Notes: generated from the letters alone by a model not told the origin. Shown: positions 43,238-53,498, numbered from the stretch's first letter. The stretch: DNA of 64,000 nt from Rufibacter roseolus (GCF_017916365.1 NZ_JAFMSU010000003.1:248001-312000), one strand, 5' to 3'. Made by a program: numbers and translations.

Positions 43238-43636
43238 CTAAACAGCACAGAGCCATTCCTCGGCGGCGGCCCTTCCATTGAAAGTGGTGACCAGGATACC
43301 CTTTATACCGAAATCTATAGTCTTTTCTACAGACAACCTGGCGTAGATGTCAGGCGAGTAAACGTGGGCCAGAAAACGGCATCCGGCCTTTTCCATGCGG
43401 GGTACCCAGTCAAGGGCTACCCACTCCGCTGAGTCTGACCACATGCCTGTCACGTGGGTGTTGTCATTGAGCAGTTTAGCGCAACGGTACACGGTCATGA
43501 ACCGGAGAATCTTCTCGCAGCCATCCCGCACGGTTTCCTGGGTCTGCTCCCCTTTCCAGTCAGCGGAGAGGGTGTCGTTGATCAGGTCATACCGGATGGT
43601 GATATATGATTCTTGGGCCAGTTGTTTTCCGTGCAT
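43238..43636 (-). CDS. SpoIIAA/STAS-like protein
   Basis: 132 residues from the ATG at 43636. Pattern as in the protein at 2466: a first strand pair IRYDLINDTLSADWKG, a strand AKLLNDNTHVTG, VPRMEKAGCRFLAHVYS, and a final AAAEEWL helix. A sensor or regulatory role by the STAS-like fold is inference. The longer in-frame extension upstream overlaps the GAF gene and is not protein-like. It starts 25 bp after the GAF gene ends, so they are co-transcribed. Confidence 0.68.
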   Translation of the reverse strand: MHGKQLAQESYITIRYDLINDTLSADWKGEQTQETVRDGCEKILRFMTVYRCAKLLNDNTHVTGMWSDSAEWVALDWVPRMEKAGCRFLAHVYSPDIYARLSVEKTIDFGIKGILVTTFNGRAAAEEWLCAV

Positions 43637-43661
43637 AGCTGCGTTGGTATGGTGAATGCTT

Positions 43662-44171
43662 TTAGGTGGTACCGCGCTCAATGTTATCCATGACCACAGA
43701 GGCCAGGTTCTCCAGTACCTTCCGCTCTGCTTCAGAAAACTCCCGGGGCTCTGTGTCCACAATGCAGAGTGCCCCTATGTTGTACCCATCGCTGGTAGTG
43801 AGCGGGGCAGCCGCGTAGAACCGCAGCCCCATGCCACCCGTCACCATAGGGTTGGCCAACAGGCAGGGCTCCTGCAGCGCATTCTCAAACACAGTGGCTT
43901 CTTGCCTGAGCACCGCCAATGAGCAGAGGCTGGTACCCCGGGGTACTGGCTCAGTTACGTCCAGGCCTTCATTGCCTTTGGTGTGCACGTACTCATCTTC
44001 CACCAGGTTCACCAACGCAATGGGCACGTTGAACATGCGCGCGGCCATGCTCGCGATGTGTTTGAAAGGCCCCTCTTCGCGGTGGGTGTCCAGGATATTA
44101 AAGCTGCGCAACTTGGCCAACCGCTCGTCTTCATTGTCGGGGATGATAGGTATCCCGAAGGTATTTTCCAT
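43662..44171 (-). CDS. Stand-alone GAF-domain sensor
   Basis: A 169-residue protein consisting of one GAF domain (about 15-165), of the type found before histidine kinases and cyclases: RLAKLRSFNILDT near the start, VPIALVNLVEDEYVHTKG, SLCSLAVLR, RFYAAAPLTTSDGYNIGALCIVD. It would bind a small ligand or redox/light cofactor. No output domain is attached, but the SpoIIAA-like protein follows on the same transcript and may be the output (inference). Confidence 0.85.
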   Translation of the reverse strand: MENTFGIPIIPDNEDERLAKLRSFNILDTHREEGPFKHIASMAARMFNVPIALVNLVEDEYVHTKGNEGLDVTEPVPRGTSLCSLAVLRQEATVFENALQEPCLLANPMVTGGMGLRFYAAAPLTTSDGYNIGALCIVDTEPREFSEAERKVLENLASVVMDNIERGTT

Positions 44172-44512
44172 TCTAAATTCAAAAGGGGATGAAAAGCTTT
44201 CTGTGTTGCCCTGTTCATCAGGTATACCTTTGCTTTTTTTCTAATGTTACCAATTTTCAGGACAAAAGAAGGTCTGGTTCAGGGTTCCCCGGGCATGAAA
44301 ACAACATCAAAGCTAGGGGGAATCATTCCATCAAAGGCGCAGACCGGGGTATACTCAAGGCTACTGCCCGGGCGGCGCTTTACTTTCATGAAACCAGCCC
44401 GCTCAGGCAAGGCCAAGCGGGGCCATAATAAACATCAGGGGAGTACAGCAGAAAGAGTAATTCTGCTTTAAGCCTTTTTTCCGGAAAACAAGCCGAAATC
44501 CCAAAGGAGGTA
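44172..44512. other. Intergenic region without a supported gene
   Basis: Contains a plus-strand TACCTTTG (44225-44232) matching the -7 consensus, but no convincing downstream gene, and one palindrome-family copy (about 44467-44500, TTTCCGGAAAACAAGCC). Confidence 0.5.
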
Positions 44513-45565
44513 TCAACTGGCTTCCTTTTCATCAGAATCCTCCTCAGACTCAAAGCGGTTTTTGGCATTGGCGTTGGCCATGAGCAGGTGCCGGATGCGG
44601 GCAATGTGCTCTTTAAGCTCCTGGGCGCGCTCTTGCTGGGTCTCGGCCCAATGGCTGTGGCCTTTGCGGCGGTCCTGCTCGGCCATGGCGTTGAGCAGGG
44701 TGCGGCGTTCCTCCAGCATGCGCAGGGCAATCCAGAGGGTTTCTTCAATAGACTCCACGTTGGCGTTGAGAAAGGCCTCTGGGGTAAAGGCGTGGCCAGC
44801 GTGGCACCGGAAATGCTTCACGTGGCCCTGGTTTACCTCCCAGAGCGCCCCCCCGCACGTGGGGCAGGAGTACGGAGAGCGCGGGCCCATGAGTTCTGTA
44901 TCTTCAATCTCCCCGGTATCTACCATCAGGCGCTCGGCAATGGAGGCTTCATAGGTGATATCCTCCGGCACCTCGGCCGAGGAGGAGGCGGGCACAAACA
45001 CCAGTTCTTGCAGCAGTTCGCCCATGGCCGAGACCGGCACCACGTAGTCTACCTCTATCTCGTTCAAGACGCTTTGGGGCATGTCTGGGTACTCGGCGTC
45101 TTCGGGCTTCTGCACCATGGTAATACCGCCGCTGCGCTTGATCATTTCCATGCCCACGGTACCGTCTTGCAGCATGCCCGTGAGCACAATGCCAATAACC
45201 CGGGGGCCGTAGGCGGCGGCGGCAGACCGGAACAAAGGGTCAATGGCGGGCCGGAACAGGTTCTCCCGCGGGCCTTTGGTGACGAGAATCCTACCCTTCT
45301 GCAGCAGCATGTGGTTGTCCTGGGGCACAAAGTACACTTTGCCGGTTTCAATGACCTGTTCATTCTGGGCCACAAAACACTCCAACCCTGAGGTCTTGTT
45401 AAGGCGGTTCACCAGCACTTCGGCATTGGAGTTTCTGGACAGGTGCTGCACAATGAAAACGGAAGCCGGCAGGTCTGTGGGCAGTTGCTCCAGCAAGGCG
45501 CAAAGCGCGTTCATACCCCCGGCGGAAGTACCAATCACAATGATGTCATGGCGCGGAAGAGTCAT
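44513..45565 (-). CDS. CheB-type methylesterase without a receiver domain
   Basis: A 350-residue protein. A CheB methylesterase domain (about 5-190) has the triad Ser14 (GTSAGG), His41 (VQHLS) and Asp134 (LTGMLQDGT). The usual N-terminal receiver is missing, so activity is not set by aspartate phosphorylation. Near residue 235 a zinc-ribbon-like C-P-T-C...C-H-A-G-H segment is followed by a helical tail. Stand-alone CheB proteins of this kind are common in Bacteroidota without flagella. Divergent from the CheB-CheR-PAS fusion next door. Confidence 0.88.
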   Translation of the reverse strand: MTLPRHDIIVIGTSAGGMNALCALLEQLPTDLPASVFIVQHLSRNSNAEVLVNRLNKTSGLECFVAQNEQVIETGKVYFVPQDNHMLLQKGRILVTKGPRENLFRPAIDPLFRSAAAAYGPRVIGIVLTGMLQDGTVGMEMIKRSGGITMVQKPEDAEYPDMPQSVLNEIEVDYVVPVSAMGELLQELVFVPASSSAEVPEDITYEASIAERLMVDTGEIEDTELMGPRSPYSCPTCGGALWEVNQGHVKHFRCHAGHAFTPEAFLNANVESIEETLWIALRMLEERRTLLNAMAEQDRRKGHSHWAETQQERAQELKEHIARIRHLLMANANAKNRFESEEDSDEKEAS

Positions 45566-45876
45566 AGGTTGGGGTTGTCTTGTTCAATAGTAAGTACGCA
45601 CGCAGCCTGAAAAAAGCCAGATTTCTGATTCTTATGTGTAAACCGCGCTTTGCCCGCGGCAAGTACCTACCCAGCACCTACGCATTAATGCGGTTTCTTT
45701 AGGGCATGGAAGGCCACCAGGCTTGTTTGTGCGGTATAAATAGTACCTTGGAGGGTTATATTGAAGGCCAGCAACACCTTGGCTGGCGGGCGCCTGGGAA
45801 ATTCCACATGATTGGTTCTGGAAATAAATCGCCCACCTGCAGAAAAGCAGGTCTCCCCTTTTACGTACACAAATTT

Positions 45877-48858
45877 ATGGACAACACAGAAACTGAGAAC
45901 CCTACCGCTCCTACTCCACCCAAGCCAGAGCCCTCCAGCCCCAAGGCACGGAAGGGCGTGGTGAAGCCTGCCAACCCTGCCCCGGAGTTCCAGGTGGTGG
46001 GCCTGGGAGGCTCAGCGGGGTCTTTAGAAGGGTTTGAGATTTTCTTCCAGCATTTGCCCCGCGGCACCAACATGGCCTTTGTGGTGATCCCCCACCTGGA
46101 TCCCACCCAGAAAGGCATGATGACCGATATTATAAAGCGCTATACCTCTCTGCCGGTGCTGCAGATAGAAGACGGCATGCCGATAGAGCCCGAGCACGTG
46201 TACGTGGTACCGCCCAACAAAGAGACCTCCCTGGAAAGAGGGACTTTCAGGTTGCATGACCCAGAGCTGCCTAACGGCCAGCGCATGCCCATTGACTTCT
46301 TTTTCCAGAGCCTGGCCCAGAACCGCCGGGAGCACGCCATCGGGGCCATCCTCTCGGGCATGGGGTCAGACGGTACGCTGGGCGTAAAGATGATCATGGA
46401 GAACTTTGGCATGGTCATGGTGCAGGACCCCAACACCGCCCGCTTTGACGCCATGCCCCGCAACGCCATCAAGACCGAGTTTGTAGACTACGTACTGCCG
46501 GTGGAGGAAATGCCCAGGAAACTGGTGACATACGCCAATATGCCCTCCATCAAAACCAAGAACATGGTAGAGGCCCACAAGTCTACCATTATGTTGCAGA
46601 AGATCTTCACGCTCATCCGCAACAAAACGGGCCATGACTTCTCGCTCTACAAACGCAACACCATTTTCCGGCGCATTGAACGCCGCATGAACAGCCACCA
46701 GATGGTGCTGTTCTCTGAGTACGTGCAGTTTCTGCAGGAAAACCCGCACGAGGTAGAGCAGCTTTTCAAAGAACTGCTTATTGGCGTGACCAAGTTTTTC
46801 AGGGATTCTGAGGCCTTTGCCATTCTGCAGGAGAGATACCTGCCAGACCTGCTCCGGAAAAAGCAAGAAGGAGACTATGTACGCGTGTGGGTGGCGGCCT
46901 GCTCTACCGGCGAAGAAGCCTACTCCATAGCCATTATGCTGCAGGAAACCATGGAGAAACTGAAACTGAACCTGAAGGTGCAGATCTTTGCCACTGACAT
47001 TGACCCTGAGGCTATTGCCCGCGCCCGGGCGGCCACCTACCTGGAGAGCATCTCGGCAGATGTATCCCCGGAGCGTTTAAGGCGCTATTTTATCAAATCA
47101 GACAATAACTACATAGTTAAGAAAGAGCTGCGTGAAACAGTGGTGTTTGCCGTGCATGACATTAACCGTGATGCGCCCTTCACCAAACTGGACCTGCTCA
47201 CCTGCCGCAACATCCTCATCTATCTTTCCTCAGAGCTGCAGAAAAAGCTGATCTCGGTTTTCCATTACTCGCTTAACCCCGGCGGGTTGCTGTTTTTGGG
47301 TTCCTCAGAGACCCTCTCCGGCTTCCCGGATATGTTTACCGCCCTGGATACTAAATGGAAAATCTCCCGCCGTGACGAAGCGTCCATTCCCCTGGCGCGC
47401 CTGGTGGAGTTTCCCTTTACCTATAAAACTATAGAAACCGTGAAATCGCAAACAGAACCGCAAGCAGCCGTGAAGAGAGAAACGGGCCTGGGTCAGGTGG
47501 TTCAGCGCCTCATGCTGAACCATTTTGCCCCTCCTACCCTCATTGTAAACCCTGCCGGTGACATCTTCTACATTCACGGGCGCACGGGCAAATACCTGGA
47601 GCCTGCCCAGGGCCAGGCCACGCTTAACATCTTTGACATGGCCCGCGAGGGCCTCACCTTTGAGCTGAACAACCTGGTAAACCGGGCCTCCATGCTCAAG
47701 GAAACAGCCCGGGCAGAGAACATTCAGATAAAAACCGACCACGGCGTGCAGCACATAAAACTCACGGTCACGCCCCTGGAGGAACCAGACCAGTTGCGGG
47801 GCCTGATCATGGTGGTGCTGGAAGACATGCCCAAGCCCAAATCACGCAGAAGCCGCAAAGAAAGCTCTGAAGAGGCATCGGGCAAAGATGCCCGCATTGC
47901 AGAACTGGAGAAGGAGCTGGTGTACACCAAACAGCGCCTGCAGACCACCCTGGAGGAGATGAACTCCTCGCTGGAGGAGCTCAAGTCCACCAATGAGGAG
48001 CTGCAGAGCGCCAACGAGGAGTTGCAAAGCACCAATGAGGAGTTCATGACCAACAAAGAGGAGATGCAGTCTTTGAACGAGGAGCTCATGACCATTAACC
48101 TTCAGTACCAGACCAAGACCGAGGAGCTCACCAATTCCAACAATGACATGAAGAACCTGTTGGATAGCACTGAGATTGCCACCATCTTCCTGGACAACGA
48201 ACTCCGCATCAGGAACTTCACCCCGCAGGTCACCCATATTTTCAAGCTGATCAGGTCAGATGTGGGCCGCCCCATCACGCACATTGCCTCCAACCTCAAG
48301 TACCAGCACATTGATGACGATGTGCGCGAGGTGCTGGACCGGCTCCAGAGCAAAGAGGTGCACCTGCAGACCCTTGACCACCAGCATTGGTACTCCATGC
48401 GGGTGCTCCCTTACCGCACGGCAGACAATTTCATTGACGGCGCGGTGGTCACGTTCACCAACATCACCAGTTACAAACAACTGGAAGCCAGCGTGGCGGC
48501 CACCACCCTGTACGCCGCCAACATCATAGACCTTATCCAGCAGCCGCTGGTGGTACTGGATGGGCAACTGCGGGTAGAGAGCGCCAGCAACGCCTTCGCC
48601 CAGGCTTTCCAGCTTATTCCGGAGCAGCTCAAAGGCCAGTGGCTCTACCACCTGGGCAACGGCCAGTGGGACATTCCCGAGCTGCGCGAGCGCATGAACA
48701 AGCTGCTCAACCAGGGCACTGAATTACAGAATGTGGTGCTGGAGCATGAGTTCCCGGCCGTGGGGTACCGTAGAATGATCCTTAACACCCGGCGGGTAGA
48801 GCAGACAGAAGACAAACCGTTTAAGATTCTGTTGGCCATTGAGGTTTTTGAGAAATAG
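45877..48858 (+). CDS. CheB-CheR-PAS fusion signalling protein
   Basis: 993 residues from the ATG at 45877. Domains in order: Pro-rich N-terminal tail; CheB methylesterase (about 38-225, Ser46 in GGSAGS); CheR N-terminal and methyltransferase domains (about 235-500, with CSTGEEAYS and LTCRNILIY); a long coiled coil with repeated NEELQS heptads (about 680-765); and one or two PAS domains (about 770-985). No kinase domain, so it needs a partner; the multi-PAS kinase starts 42 bp downstream. Opposing methylation activities in one chain without visible MCPs suggest non-chemotactic signalling. An upstream in-frame extension is rejected as unlike the family. Confidence 0.9.
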   Translation: MDNTETENPTAPTPPKPEPSSPKARKGVVKPANPAPEFQVVGLGGSAGSLEGFEIFFQHLPRGTNMAFVVIPHLDPTQKGMMTDIIKRYTSLPVLQIEDGMPIEPEHVYVVPPNKETSLERGTFRLHDPELPNGQRMPIDFFFQSLAQNRREHAIGAILSGMGSDGTLGVKMIMENFGMVMVQDPNTARFDAMPRNAIKTEFVDYVLPVEEMPRKLVTYANMPSIKTKNMVEAHKSTIMLQKIFTLIRNKTGHDFSLYKRNTIFRRIERRMNSHQMVLFSEYVQFLQENPHEVEQLFKELLIGVTKFFRDSEAFAILQERYLPDLLRKKQEGDYVRVWVAACSTGEEAYSIAIMLQETMEKLKLNLKVQIFATDIDPEAIARARAATYLESISADVSPERLRRYFIKSDNNYIVKKELRETVVFAVHDINRDAPFTKLDLLTCRNILIYLSSELQKKLISVFHYSLNPGGLLFLGSSETLSGFPDMFTALDTKWKISRRDEASIPLARLVEFPFTYKTIETVKSQTEPQAAVKRETGLGQVVQRLMLNHFAPPTLIVNPAGDIFYIHGRTGKYLEPAQGQATLNIFDMAREGLTFELNNLVNRASMLKETARAENIQIKTDHGVQHIKLTVTPLEEPDQLRGLIMVVLEDMPKPKSRRSRKESSEEASGKDARIAELEKELVYTKQRLQTTLEEMNSSLEELKSTNEELQSANEELQSTNEEFMTNKEEMQSLNEELMTINLQYQTKTEELTNSNNDMKNLLDSTEIATIFLDNELRIRNFTPQVTHIFKLIRSDVGRPITHIASNLKYQHIDDDVREVLDRLQSKEVHLQTLDHQHWYSMRVLPYRTADNFIDGAVVTFTNITSYKQLEASVAATTLYAANIIDLIQQPLVVLDGQLRVESASNAFAQAFQLIPEQLKGQWLYHLGNGQWDIPELRERMNKLLNQGTELQNVVLEHEFPAVGYRRMILNTRRVEQTEDKPFKILLAIEVFEK

Positions 48859-48900
48859 CTTATTGCCCAGTTGGTGTTCCAGACCCAGAACGCATCTTTT

Positions 48901-51900
48901 ATGAATAACAAGCGGAAAGATTCCCTCAATGGCGAGCCCCATGACTTTACCCTGCTAAGGCGTGAGGCTGAGAAACTTCAGCGGCCCGTAACGGCCGCTG
49001 ACGTGGAGAACATGCCCCCGCATGAAATACAGCGCCTCATCCAGGAACTTCAGATTCACCAGGTAGAACTGGAGATGCAGAACCACCAGCTTCAAATAAC
49101 CACCCAGGAACTGGAGGCAGCTACCGCCAAGTACCAGGACCTCTACCAGCGGTCGCCGTTTGGGTATGTGACCCTGGACAAAAGCGGGGTCATAGAAGAA
49201 GCAAATGCCAAGAGCATACAACTGCTGGCGGCCACCCGCGACCTTCTGGTAGCCCGGCGTTTCAGTCAGTTTGTGCACCCAGACAGCCTGGACGCCTTCT
49301 ATGGCTTTTTCAAAAAAGTGCTTTTCTCAGACACCATCCAAACAGTAGAGCTGCAGGTGGTCTCCAACAACGGAACCGTTTTCTACGCCCAACTGGAGGG
49401 CATGCTTTTGCGCCGCGAGAATGCCCCAGACCAGTGCCGAATTGCCTTTGTAGACGTTACCGAGCGAAAAACGGCCCACCTGGAGCTTGCCCAGAAAGAA
49501 GAGATAATCTCTGCGGTGCTCAACTCTTCCCTTGATGCCATCCAGGTGTTCAAAGCCATCCGCAACAGCGAGGGCAACATCCTTGACTTTGAGTGGCTTC
49601 TGCTCAACCGTACCGCCGAGCTTTTCCTTAACTCCACCCTGGCGCAACTGCGCCGCCGCCGCCTTACTGAGGTGCTGCCCTCCCTGCTCACAGACGGCCA
49701 CTATATCACTTTTCTTGAGGTGGTGGAAAACGGGCGGACGGCCACGTTTACGGCCCATTTTAAAGAAAACGGGCCAGAACGGTGGCTTAACTGCGTAGCC
49801 GTGAAGCTAAATGATGGTTTTGTGCTCACTTTTGAAGATGTCACCCAACAGCGCATTGCCAATGAAAAGCTGCAGGAAAGCCAGCTACTGGTGAAAAAGA
49901 CCGCTGAGGCCATGCCCGATTTCCTGTACGTGGAAGACCTCACCCTGGGCCGTAACATCTACAACAACCGTGATTTTCTGGCGTATCTGGGCTATACCAA
50001 AGAAGACATCAACGCCCACCCGCGCGATTTACTGGACACCCTCTACCACCCAGATGATGCGCACCTCATTCACACCCGGGCCACCCGGTTTGAGGAAGTG
50101 CCCAAAGGCGAATGCCTCACCTATGAGGTACGGGTCCAGGCCAAAGACGGCGACTGGCGCCACATCATGTTCCGGGAGACGGTCTTCAAACGCGGCACCT
50201 CAGGCAAACCCATTCAACTGGTGGGCGTGGCCGTGGACATCACGGAGCGTCACCAGAAAGAACAGGAGTTACGGCAACTGAATGAAACCGTAACGGCTAT
50301 TCTGCAAAACCTGCCCGTCACTCTCTGGCGCATTGACAAAGATGGCCACGTGCTGGAATCAAAAGGGTCTGGGCTCAGAGGCCTGGGCTTTGCTGAGAAC
50401 GGCCTGGTAGGCAACACCTTTGAGGCGGTTCACCCAGAACTGCACCTGCAGATACAACAGGCCCTGCAGGGGCAAAAGATTTCCACGGTGGTGGAGTTTG
50501 AAGTGGCCGGAGAGAAGGTGTACAAGCAGGTGTTCCTCTTCCAGGACATCCACACAGAGGAAGCCATTGGTTTTTGCCTGGACGTGACAGACCAGAAACA
50601 CGCCGAAGAGGAAGCCCGCTACCGCACCATGCTCCTGGACCAGCTGCTCCAGAACCTGCCCCTGGTGCTGGCCGTGCTGGACCTGGACGGGAACTATATA
50701 GAAATAAAAGGCCACGGCCTGCGCAGGGTGGGCATAGAAGACAATACCATGCTGGGGAAAAGCATCTACAATGTATTCCCCCAGTTGCGCGGCAACATTG
50801 AGGATATCCTTACGGGCGAAGTCAAAAGCTTTACCGCCGCCTTTGAGCACCAGGGCAAAAACGTGTATTTCCAGAATTACGGCTTTCTGGACAAACACCA
50901 CCAGAAAGCTATTGCCTTTGGCATTGACATCACCAACCTGCAGGAAGTACAGAACCAGCTTACCCTTGAAAAAGAGTTTTCTGAGAACCTGCTGGAAACG
51001 CATTTGCACGGCATAATTGCCCTTGACCGCGATTTCATGATCTCTACCTGGAACCACGCCATGGAGCAAATGTCTTCCCTAACCCGTAAACAAGTATTGG
51101 GCAAACCGGTGAGTTCCATTTTTCCGGCGCGGGCCAAATCCAGGCTCCAGAAGAAACTGGACAAAGTGCTGCAAGGCGAACAAGCCACTCTTACCCATTT
51201 GCCTTTTCTACCCGAGGAACGGTCTTTTGAGATTACCCTTACCCCGCTCTACAACGCTAACCGCGAGGTAACCGGCATCCTGGGCATTGTGCGCGACACC
51301 ACCACCCAGAAGCGCCGGCAGAAAGAAGAAACCCAGTTCCGCCTAGATCAGCAGAAAGTGGTAATGGACGCCATTCTCACCACCCAGAACGAAGAGCGCA
51401 AGCGCATTGCCGAGGCCCTGCACAACAGCCTGGCCCAGCTGCTGTACGCCGCCAAACTGAACCTTGAGGAAATAGAGTCTGAAAGGCAGGAGGCTGGCCA
51501 GCAAGAGACTTCGTTTAAGAAAGTGGCCGGCTTCCTGGAAGAGGCCATCAAGGAAACCCGTACCCTGGCCCATGAACTCATCCCGCGGGTACTGGTAGAC
51601 TTCGGGCTGAAGTCTGCCCTCAAAGACCTAGCCACGCGCCTCTCCACCAATTCCTTCTGCGTGCAGTGCGTGATCACTGGCTTTGACCACCCCACCGACT
51701 ATGGCCTGGAAACCCACCTGTTTCGGTTTGTGCAGGAACTCCTCAACAACATCATGAAACACGCCGAGGCCTCTGAGGCCCTGGTGCAGGTGGTGGACAA
51801 AGGCAAAGCGGTGCGCGTGCGCGTGCAGGACAACGGCAAAGGCATGCCCCAGAACAACCCAGAAAAAGCGGTATCTAAAGGCATAGGCCTCACCACTATC

Positions 51901-51990
51901 CGTAACCGCGTGAAACTCCTGCAAGGCACCATGGTCATTGACTCCTCGCCCGGTGAGGGCACCTGTATCACCATTGATATTCCGCATTAA
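48901..51990 (+). CDS. Multi-PAS sensor histidine kinase (HisKA_3 type)
   Basis: 1029 residues. An N-terminal helical region (QRLIQELQIHQVELEMQN) is followed by about six PAS domains (about 75-790) and a HisKA_3 dimerisation domain with phosphoacceptor His841 in ERKRIAEALHNSL. A HATPase domain ends the protein with N box ELLNNIMKHAEA, G1 DNGKGMP and G2 GIGLTTIRNR. No membrane segment, so it senses cytoplasmic signals. HisKA_3 kinases pair with NarL/LuxR-type regulators; such a regulator lies at 53795. Operon with the CheB-CheR-PAS gene. Start at the ATG at 48901. Confidence 0.92.
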   Translation: MNNKRKDSLNGEPHDFTLLRREAEKLQRPVTAADVENMPPHEIQRLIQELQIHQVELEMQNHQLQITTQELEAATAKYQDLYQRSPFGYVTLDKSGVIEEANAKSIQLLAATRDLLVARRFSQFVHPDSLDAFYGFFKKVLFSDTIQTVELQVVSNNGTVFYAQLEGMLLRRENAPDQCRIAFVDVTERKTAHLELAQKEEIISAVLNSSLDAIQVFKAIRNSEGNILDFEWLLLNRTAELFLNSTLAQLRRRRLTEVLPSLLTDGHYITFLEVVENGRTATFTAHFKENGPERWLNCVAVKLNDGFVLTFEDVTQQRIANEKLQESQLLVKKTAEAMPDFLYVEDLTLGRNIYNNRDFLAYLGYTKEDINAHPRDLLDTLYHPDDAHLIHTRATRFEEVPKGECLTYEVRVQAKDGDWRHIMFRETVFKRGTSGKPIQLVGVAVDITERHQKEQELRQLNETVTAILQNLPVTLWRIDKDGHVLESKGSGLRGLGFAENGLVGNTFEAVHPELHLQIQQALQGQKISTVVEFEVAGEKVYKQVFLFQDIHTEEAIGFCLDVTDQKHAEEEARYRTMLLDQLLQNLPLVLAVLDLDGNYIEIKGHGLRRVGIEDNTMLGKSIYNVFPQLRGNIEDILTGEVKSFTAAFEHQGKNVYFQNYGFLDKHHQKAIAFGIDITNLQEVQNQLTLEKEFSENLLETHLHGIIALDRDFMISTWNHAMEQMSSLTRKQVLGKPVSSIFPARAKSRLQKKLDKVLQGEQATLTHLPFLPEERSFEITLTPLYNANREVTGILGIVRDTTTQKRRQKEETQFRLDQQKVVMDAILTTQNEERKRIAEALHNSLAQLLYAAKLNLEEIESERQEAGQQETSFKKVAGFLEEAIKETRTLAHELIPRVLVDFGLKSALKDLATRLSTNSFCVQCVITGFDHPTDYGLETHLFRFVQELLNNIMKHAEASEALVQVVDKGKAVRVRVQDNGKGMPQNNPEKAVSKGIGLTTIRNRVKLLQGTMVIDSSPGEGTCITIDIPH

Positions 51991-52075
51991 AGGCAAACGG
52001 GTTTTAGGGCAGTTTTTTAAAAAACAACCTTAAAACCCCGCCGCTTGCACACCTCACCTTCTGCAGAACTTTACC

Positions 52076-52115
52076 CTAAAAAGGCAGCGCTCCCGCAAGA
52101 ACGCTGCCTTTTTAG
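52076..52115. terminator. Terminator of the kinase operon
   Basis: A 14-bp perfect stem (CTAAAAAGGCAGCG / CGCTGCCTTTTTAG) with a 12-nt loop and a T run. It lies 86 bp after the kinase stop and is preceded by a palindrome-family element with arms GGGGTTTT-like (51999-52039). Confidence 0.85.
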
Positions 52116-52748
52116 TTGTAAAGTCTTGACTGTTTTATTCTGTTGATTCTCTTGGAACCAATAGCAAAAACAGAACAGCATTATCTTAAGGCATTGGTTT
52201 TGGAGCGATGCTTTATATGCTTTATTCCTGATCAAAAAAATGCAAGAATTAAAACATACCCCTGAAAAAGGGGCTCCTAAAGAAGGTGTTATTTTATTCT
52301 AATTGCCTCTGAAGGCAGGCAACGTCTGGGTTAGTAATAGCAAAGCCGTTCTTGCCCATCTGGCACCTTTACGGAATACCCCATTAGACCCAACTATAAG
52401 GTAAATGACGGAGGGCTGCTCATAGAAAGCAAAGGCAGCCACAAGCTTAAAAGAATAGAAAGCAGTTACCTGAATGGTCCAGAAACTGACTAGTTCTGGC
52501 ATGGTACAGGCAAGGGTTAAGCACCCTTTGATCTGGAGATGGCGCAAAAGGGGTAGGTTTGCTCCCAAGGCTTTTGGCAAAGCACGCCATAGGCAAAGCC
52601 CTATATAAAACCAGGAAGCACGGGAATTGTCAAAAATAAGGAATGATGCCAGGCGTGGTTTGGAGAGGCAGCTTGAAAGCGCTCTACCTGCAAAAAAACC
52701 AGTCCGTAATGGCTGGCACAGAAGATATTACCAGATTAGCTGCATGAA
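52116..52748. other. Intergenic region without a supported gene
   Basis: About 630 bp. An open frame on the minus strand (52299-52580) has no protein-like composition and no start context I trust. No repeats recognised. Confidence 0.5.
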
Positions 52749-53084
52749 TTATTTTTCCTGCAGCAGGGCCTCTTTTTTGGAAGGCACAATGGTCATGATC
52801 AGATGCAGGCCCAAGAGCTCAAATACGTTCTTCACATGCGCACTCATCCCGTACAGCACTAGGTTTATGTTTCGGGCTTCAAGGGTACCCAAATGAGAAA
52901 TAAGCACGCCCAGCCCTGCAGATGAAATGTACTTTAGTTCTTCGCAGTCAATCCATAGCTGTTCAATGGGCTTGCAAAGCGCCAGCTCAATTTCCTTATC
53001 CACCTCCAGGCAAGTAGAAGCATCCAGTTCACCGTTCAAGCGCAGGATGTAGATGTTAGCCTCTTCTTCAATTGCTATGGTCAT
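52749..53084 (-). CDS. STAS-domain anti-sigma-factor antagonist
   Basis: A 111-residue classical anti-anti-sigma protein: strand IYILRLNGELDAST, helix, strand QLWIDCEELKYISSAGLGVL with the phosphorylatable Ser in S-S-A-G, then ARNINLVLYGM and helix VKNVFELLGL. In SpoIIAA/RsbV systems the Ser is phosphorylated by an anti-sigma kinase; no such kinase is in this window, so the partner must be elsewhere. Paired with a second STAS gene 63 bp upstream. Confidence 0.85.
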   Translation of the reverse strand: MTIAIEEEANIYILRLNGELDASTCLEVDKEIELALCKPIEQLWIDCEELKYISSAGLGVLISHLGTLEARNINLVLYGMSAHVKNVFELLGLHLIMTIVPSKKEALLQEK

Positions 53085-53147
53085 CCTCTTTTTTTATATA
53101 AAGTAAAGAATTTTTTTCTTATAATCCATATTAATTAAAAGTAAATT

Positions 53148-53498
53148 TTAAGCCGATTTTTTGGCATGAACATACTTAATTGCAGTATCCAAAGAATCAA
53201 CCACTTTCACCAAAGAATCAAAGCCAGAAGAATTTATTAACCCATGGATATTATCCTTCAGGTTAAATAAAATAAGCTCTTTTTTTTGCTGTTGCACCTG
53301 CTGCACATAAGGCAGCAGATTACGCAATCCGGTGGGGGTTACATCTGTCACGCCAGAAAAATCCAGGAACATAAACTTCCTATTCTGTTGCAAGACAATC
53401 TTTAGCTGGCTCTTTACTTTCTCCTCAGAAAGACCATCTAAAGCCCCTTTCAACGAGACCAGTAAACCTGCGCTTGTAAATTGGGTAGAGATTTCCAT
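53148..53498 (-). CDS. STAS-domain protein with Thr at the phospho-site
   Basis: A 116-residue STAS protein (strand GLLVSLKGALDGLS, strand FMFLDFSGVTDVTPTGLRNLL, helix FDSLVKVVDSLDTAIKYV). At the site where SpoIIAA has D-S-S-G this protein reads V-T-P-T-G-L, so phosphorylation would need Thr or does not occur. It is upstream of the STAS gene at 52749 on the same strand and probably co-transcribed. Confidence 0.82.
   Translation of the reverse strand: MEISTQFTSAGLLVSLKGALDGLSEEKVKSQLKIVLQQNRKFMFLDFSGVTDVTPTGLRNLLPYVQQVQQQKKELILFNLKDNIHGLINSSGFDSLVKVVDSLDTAIKYVHAKKSA

Noticed and set aside
44225-44471. Plus-strand gene after a perfect TACCTTTG box
   Set aside because: The following 75-codon frame is basic and unstructured with no homolog I know. 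The -33 element is at a poor distance (16 nt).
44513-51990. A chemotaxis operon
   Set aside because: No CheA, CheW, CheY-flagellar or receptor genes are present; CheB and CheR domains here are stand-alone or fused to PAS domains.
52299-52580. A 93-codon minus-strand frame
   Set aside because: No start context, no motif and biased composition; left as non-coding.
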